NCBI RefSeq assembly: GCF_000969835.1 | Contig: NZ_KQ033913.1 | Location: 1,627,716 to 1,691,715, forward strand | Direction: 5' to 3' | From: Parabacteroides goldsteinii DSM 19448 = WAL 12034 | GTDB lineage: Bacteria > Bacteroidota > Bacteroidia > Bacteroidales > Tannerellaceae | Length of the DNA stretch: 64,000 nt | Part shown: piece by piece, positions 62,484 through 64,000 of the stretch | Layout: the number at the start of each line of letters is the position of its first letter | How positions within the stretch are numbered: the stretch's first letter is position 1 | Program-made: the position numbers and the translations under genes | The notes under the pieces: generated by a model | What the model was told of the DNA's origin: nothing | Seen by the model: only the letters and a program-made list of their open reading frames with translations | The model's database searches: none

Positions 62484-63941
62484 ATGAATAATAGTAATTA
62501 CATACCTGTTGAAACTCGTTCAATAAAGCTTCTCTATCTTATTATATTGATAGGGCTGGTTGGTATTCTCATGGCTTTATTATCCATGAATATGGCACTT
62601 TTTGCAGTAATTACAGCATTTCCACTAATATGTATTGCAGGAATTCTAATCTTAAGATATCCTCAATTAATGTTATTCATAATCTTTACTATCAATTATT
62701 TCATTTTAGGGATCACCCGTTATATGCCTATAGAAGGAATAAGTATAATCATGGATATTTTATATGTACTTACCCTTGTACTTATTTTTGTGCATAGTGC
62801 ACTTTATCATAGTATCAAATGGAAAAGATGCTTTCACATTCTAAGTGCATTATCAGCAATATGGACCTTCTATTGCATTTTGGAAGTGATGAATCCAAGT
62901 GGAGTATTTGAAGGGTGGATTTTATCCAGAGGGTTAATCATTAACGGACTAACTATAACAATTCTTACATCACTACTATGTACCAGATACAAAACATTGA
63001 AAGCTCTTTTATTTACATTTTCATTATTCACTGTATTGGCCGTATTAAAAACCTTTATGCAAAAATATTTTGGTTTTGATACCTATGAAACCCGATGGCT
63101 CAACAATGGAGGTGCAACGACCCATATAATTCATTCCGGTATACGTTATTTCTCCTTTTTCACAGATGCGAGTAACATGGGATCCAATATGGGAGGTGCT
63201 GGTATTATTTTTGGTATAACTTCTTTATATATGAAAAATAAAGCATTCAAGATTTATTATGCAAGCGTAGCTATTGCTTCTTTGTATACAATGATGCTTT
63301 CCGGTACTCGAGGTGCAATAATTGTACCATTGGCCGGATTAGCACTTTATACCGTAGTTAGCAAACAGACTCGGTCTATTTTAATTGGAACAGCGTCTTT
63401 GATTCTGATTTACGTGTTCTTTGCTTTTACAATGATCGGTCAAAGTAATGCGACTATCAAAAGAATGAGAACTGCTTTTACACCAAGTAAAGATGCTTCA
63501 TATATTGTCCGTAAAGAGAACCAGAAAAAATTAAAGGAATATTTAAAATACAAACCATTTGGAGAAGGATTAGGATTATCCGGTGATGGCTTGGGAGTAA
63601 AAGTATCCAGACGTTTTACAACATCCATCCCTACTGATTCTTGGTATGTCAAGATATGGGTTGAAACAGGAATCATTGGTTTAATATTATATATGGGTAT
63701 GGTTTTTATTACCATAGCTCGCGGAACATGGATTTTAATGTTTAATATACATGATCCTGAGCTAAAAGGAATATTAACGGGATGGCTATGTGCTATATTC
63801 GGTATGTTTTTAAGTGCATATGGGAATTCATTTTGGGGACAATTCCCCACGATGGTTATAGCATTCATGGGAATGAGTTTCATTTTGAATGGAAAATATT
63901 TTGATAAGGAACTCAGTGATAAAATCAAAAATTATTCATAA
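62484..63941 (+). CDS. O-antigen ligase/polymerase (Wzy-like) membrane protein
   Basis: 485 residues, about 11 transmembrane helices, with a long periplasmic loop near 320-390 (LKYKPFGEGLGLSGDGLGVK then SIPTDSWYVKIWVETGIIGL). This pattern is typical of the Wzy_C/O-antigen ligase family (PF04932). It probably polymerises or ligates the repeat units made in this cluster. It starts 2 nt after the Wzz-like gene, and is AT-rich like the rest of the locus, as is usual for polysaccharide clusters exchanged between strains. Confidence 0.88.
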   Translation: MNNSNYIPVETRSIKLLYLIILIGLVGILMALLSMNMALFAVITAFPLICIAGILILRYPQLMLFIIFTINYFILGITRYMPIEGISIIMDILYVLTLVLIFVHSALYHSIKWKRCFHILSALSAIWTFYCILEVMNPSGVFEGWILSRGLIINGLTITILTSLLCTRYKTLKALLFTFSLFTVLAVLKTFMQKYFGFDTYETRWLNNGGATTHIIHSGIRYFSFFTDASNMGSNMGGAGIIFGITSLYMKNKAFKIYYASVAIASLYTMMLSGTRGAIIVPLAGLALYTVVSKQTRSILIGTASLILIYVFFAFTMIGQSNATIKRMRTAFTPSKDASYIVRKENQKKLKEYLKYKPFGEGLGLSGDGLGVKVSRRFTTSIPTDSWYVKIWVETGIIGLILYMGMVFITIARGTWILMFNIHDPELKGILTGWLCAIFGMFLSAYGNSFWGQFPTMVIAFMGMSFILNGKYFDKELSDKIKNYS

Positions 63942-63963
63942 ACCGACTAGTTGATAATAAAAC

Positions 63964-64000
63964 ATGATAGAACTATTATTTAGCTTAAAGAATAACTGGA
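63964..64000 (+). CDS. Start of the next polysaccharide-cluster gene (partial)
   Basis: ATG 63964 opens a frame MIELLFSLKNNW that runs to the window end, 22 nt after the Wzy-like gene. Only 12 residues are visible, so no family can be named; a glycosyltransferase would fit the position. Confidence 0.5.
   Translation, partial: MIELLFSLKNNW

Overview
The window reads as chromosomal DNA of a gut Bacteroidales, most likely Parabacteroides or a close relative. The genus is an inference; no ribosomal RNA is present to settle it. Support comes from promoters of the TTTG-N20-TAnnTTTG kind (perfect copies at 4347-4378 and 21148-21179), weak Shine-Dalgarno sequences, and typical families: HU-like/DUF4469 protein, 6-bladed beta-propeller lipoprotein-like protein, LytS/LytTR pairs, lipoprotein GH20 and GH51 enzymes, and a CzcA pump fused to an outer-membrane factor. 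No tRNA, rRNA, CRISPR array or prophage was seen.

Layout. 1-6.1 kb: tail of an RND pump, a 1309-residue AlbA_2 protein, and catalase. 6.1-11.3 kb: a tightly packed minus-strand operon (tsaC, polyprenyl-phosphate sugar transferase, ClC channel, fmt, DUF454). 11.5-18 kb: recJ-recQ and two orphan FtsX-type ABC permeases. 18-23.4 kb: ThuA protein, beta-propeller protein, SDR enzyme and an APC permease. 23.4-27 kb: GtrA protein and a LytTR regulator with one normal and one degenerate LytS-type kinase. 27-35.2 kb: a probable divalent-metal efflux operon (CzcA-OMF fusion, adaptor, kinase, LytTR regulator, outer-membrane protein). 35.2-43 kb: a repeat-rich, GC-rich stretch with HU-like protein and a 1958-residue four-repeat GLUG surface protein. 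43-49.2 kb: Rpn/PD-(D/E)XK protein and an rclA-gnd-zwf-pgl operon joining a redox flavoenzyme to NADPH supply. 49.6-51.1 kb: an intact IS3-family element with a programmed frameshift site. 51.4-57.8 kb: glyA, GH20 hexosaminidase, GH51 arabinofuranosidase. 57.9-64 kb: the start of an AT-rich exopolysaccharide locus (receiver, receiver-like/sugar transferase fusion, half-size OMF, Wzz-like protein, Wzy-like polymerase, next gene cut by the window end).

The most unusual signal is non-coding. At least four intergenic gaps hold tandem arrays with an exact 22-bp period in which every unit is a small dyad (GTTTCC/GGAAAC at 5958 and 49399, GTTTC/GAAAC at 11433, TTTTG/CAAAA at 23145), and a fifth gap holds a 23-bp version with a GGTCCGG/CCGGACC dyad (36948). 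The period and the symmetry are kept while the stem sequence changes, and two arrays share a conserved tail. A related oddity is a chain of perfect palindromes inside the coding sequence of the 58.3-59.5 kb sugar transferase, exactly where its protein has a non-homologous insertion. Other points worth attention are the kinase with Glu in place of the phospho-accepting His, the internal signal peptide of the pump-OMF fusion, related inverted repeats in front of two transporter operons, and a 16-bp inverted-repeat pair bracketing the DNA in front of the HU-like gene.
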